A DNA stretch of 26,355 nucleotides from Chara braunii. Taxonomy: Eukaryota; Streptophyta; Charophyceae; Charales; Characeae. Of the stretch, positions 25,912 to 26,355 are shown one piece after another. The translations under genes were made by a program, and so were the position numbers. The notes below the pieces were generated by a model. It did not search any database, was not told where the DNA came from, and saw nothing but the letters and a program-made list of their open reading frames with translations. The DNA lies in the NCBI GenBank assembly GCA_003427395.1, contig BFEA01000157.1, positions 1,293,107 to 1,319,461 on the forward strand, written 5' to 3'. Every line of letters starts with the position of its first letter. The stretch's first letter is position 1.

Positions 25912-26355
25912 GATCCCACTAGCGGGTGGGTGTGCACGGTAACTCGCGTAGCTCCTCCGTGCGACCCCCCTTGTGTGCAAGAGCGCGCGTTAGTTCGTGC
26001 GGACTCCCCCGAGCGTGCGCGGTAACTTGCGCGACTCCCCCGAGCGATCCCGCTAGCTAGTGAGTGTGCGCGGTAACTTGCGCGACTGCCCTGTGCGATC
26101 CCGCTAGCTAGTGAGTGTGCGCGGCAACTTGCGCGACTCCCCCGTGCGACTCCCCTTGTGCGCAAGAGCACGCGTTAGTGCGCGTGGACTCCCCCGAGCG
26201 ATCCCGCTAGCTAGTGAGTGTGCGCGGCAACTTGCGCGGCTCCCCCGTGCGATCCCGCTGGCTAGTGAGTGTGCGCGGTAACTTGCGCGACTCCCCCCTT
26301 GTGCGCAAGAGCGCGCGTTAACGAGCGCGAACTTCCCTATGCAATCCCGCTAGCT
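25912..26355 (+). repeat. Higher-order satellite of 51- and 52-bp units
   Basis: Unit A (51 bp; starts GATCCCGCTAGCTAGTGAGT, ends CTCCCCCGTGC) starts at 25912, 26046, 26097, 26200 and 26251. Unit B (52 bp; starts GACTCCCCTTGTGCGCAAGA) starts at 25963 and 26148, with a fused truncated A/B from 26251 to 26342. The A-A-B pattern recurs, so this is a higher-order array. A new A begins at 26343 and the array runs off the window edge. It is very rich in CpG. Confidence 0.93.

Overview
The window looks like repeat-rich nuclear DNA from a eukaryote with a large genome. A plant or streptophyte alga is the best guess: the Ty3/gypsy element carries a chromodomain and an initiator-methionine-tRNA primer site, and there are Tourist-like and hAT-like short transposons and a tRNA-headed SINE. 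The species cannot be fixed from sequence alone. I see no intact host protein gene. Almost everything recognisable is transposable-element DNA in various stages of decay, plus simple repeats and satellites. Several assembly artefacts are also present.

Layout. 1-3.5 kb: microsatellites, a 27-bp minisatellite, a minus-strand tRNA-type SINE with a tandemly duplicated body and N/poly-G gaps, and old dispersed repeats. 3.5-3.6 kb: a 120-bp Tourist-like MITE. 3.8-5.6 kb: a (CT)n tract ending in an N, then a 1,672-bp copy of the LTR/leader of the retrotransposon at 14.7-24.1 kb, matching it base for base by eye and ending in a Nextera mate-pair junction adapter. This copy is probably an assembly artefact. 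5.6-6.5 kb: (GT)n, then two related segments with hammerhead-ribozyme-like cores, then (GA)n. 6.6-10.85 kb, minus strand: a decayed LTR-retrotransposon gag and protease, split by a hAT-like insertion at 8125-9326. 10.85-12.6 kb: a 33-bp minisatellite and 1.1 kb of degenerate ACCN tetranucleotide repeat, then a primer-binding-site-like motif that may be the start of that minus-strand element. 12.6-14.67 kb: mostly unassigned old repeat DNA.

14,675-24,146 holds the best-preserved element, a Ty3/gypsy chromovirus-like retrotransposon on the plus strand. The order is 5' LTR, PBS, leader, gag with a CCHC knuckle, protease, reverse transcriptase, RNase H, integrase, chromodomain, and a truncated 3' LTR. 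It is dead, with many in-frame stops and frameshifts, a lost protease catalytic Asp and a changed RNase H Asp. The RT YLDD and the integrase D,D(35)E triad are still readable. Two DNA elements sit inside its integrase: a 618-bp element at a TTAA target and a 775-bp hAT-like element with an 8-bp target duplication. Conceptual removal of each leaves the integrase reading continuous.

24.15-26.36 kb: an unassigned GC-rich spacer, a degenerate ~29/58-bp satellite, and a higher-order satellite of 51- and 52-bp units that runs off the window edge. No CRISPR array, rRNA, functional tRNA or new multi-gene system was found. The interest lies in the nested transposon history, the ribozyme-like motifs, the satellites and the artefacts.
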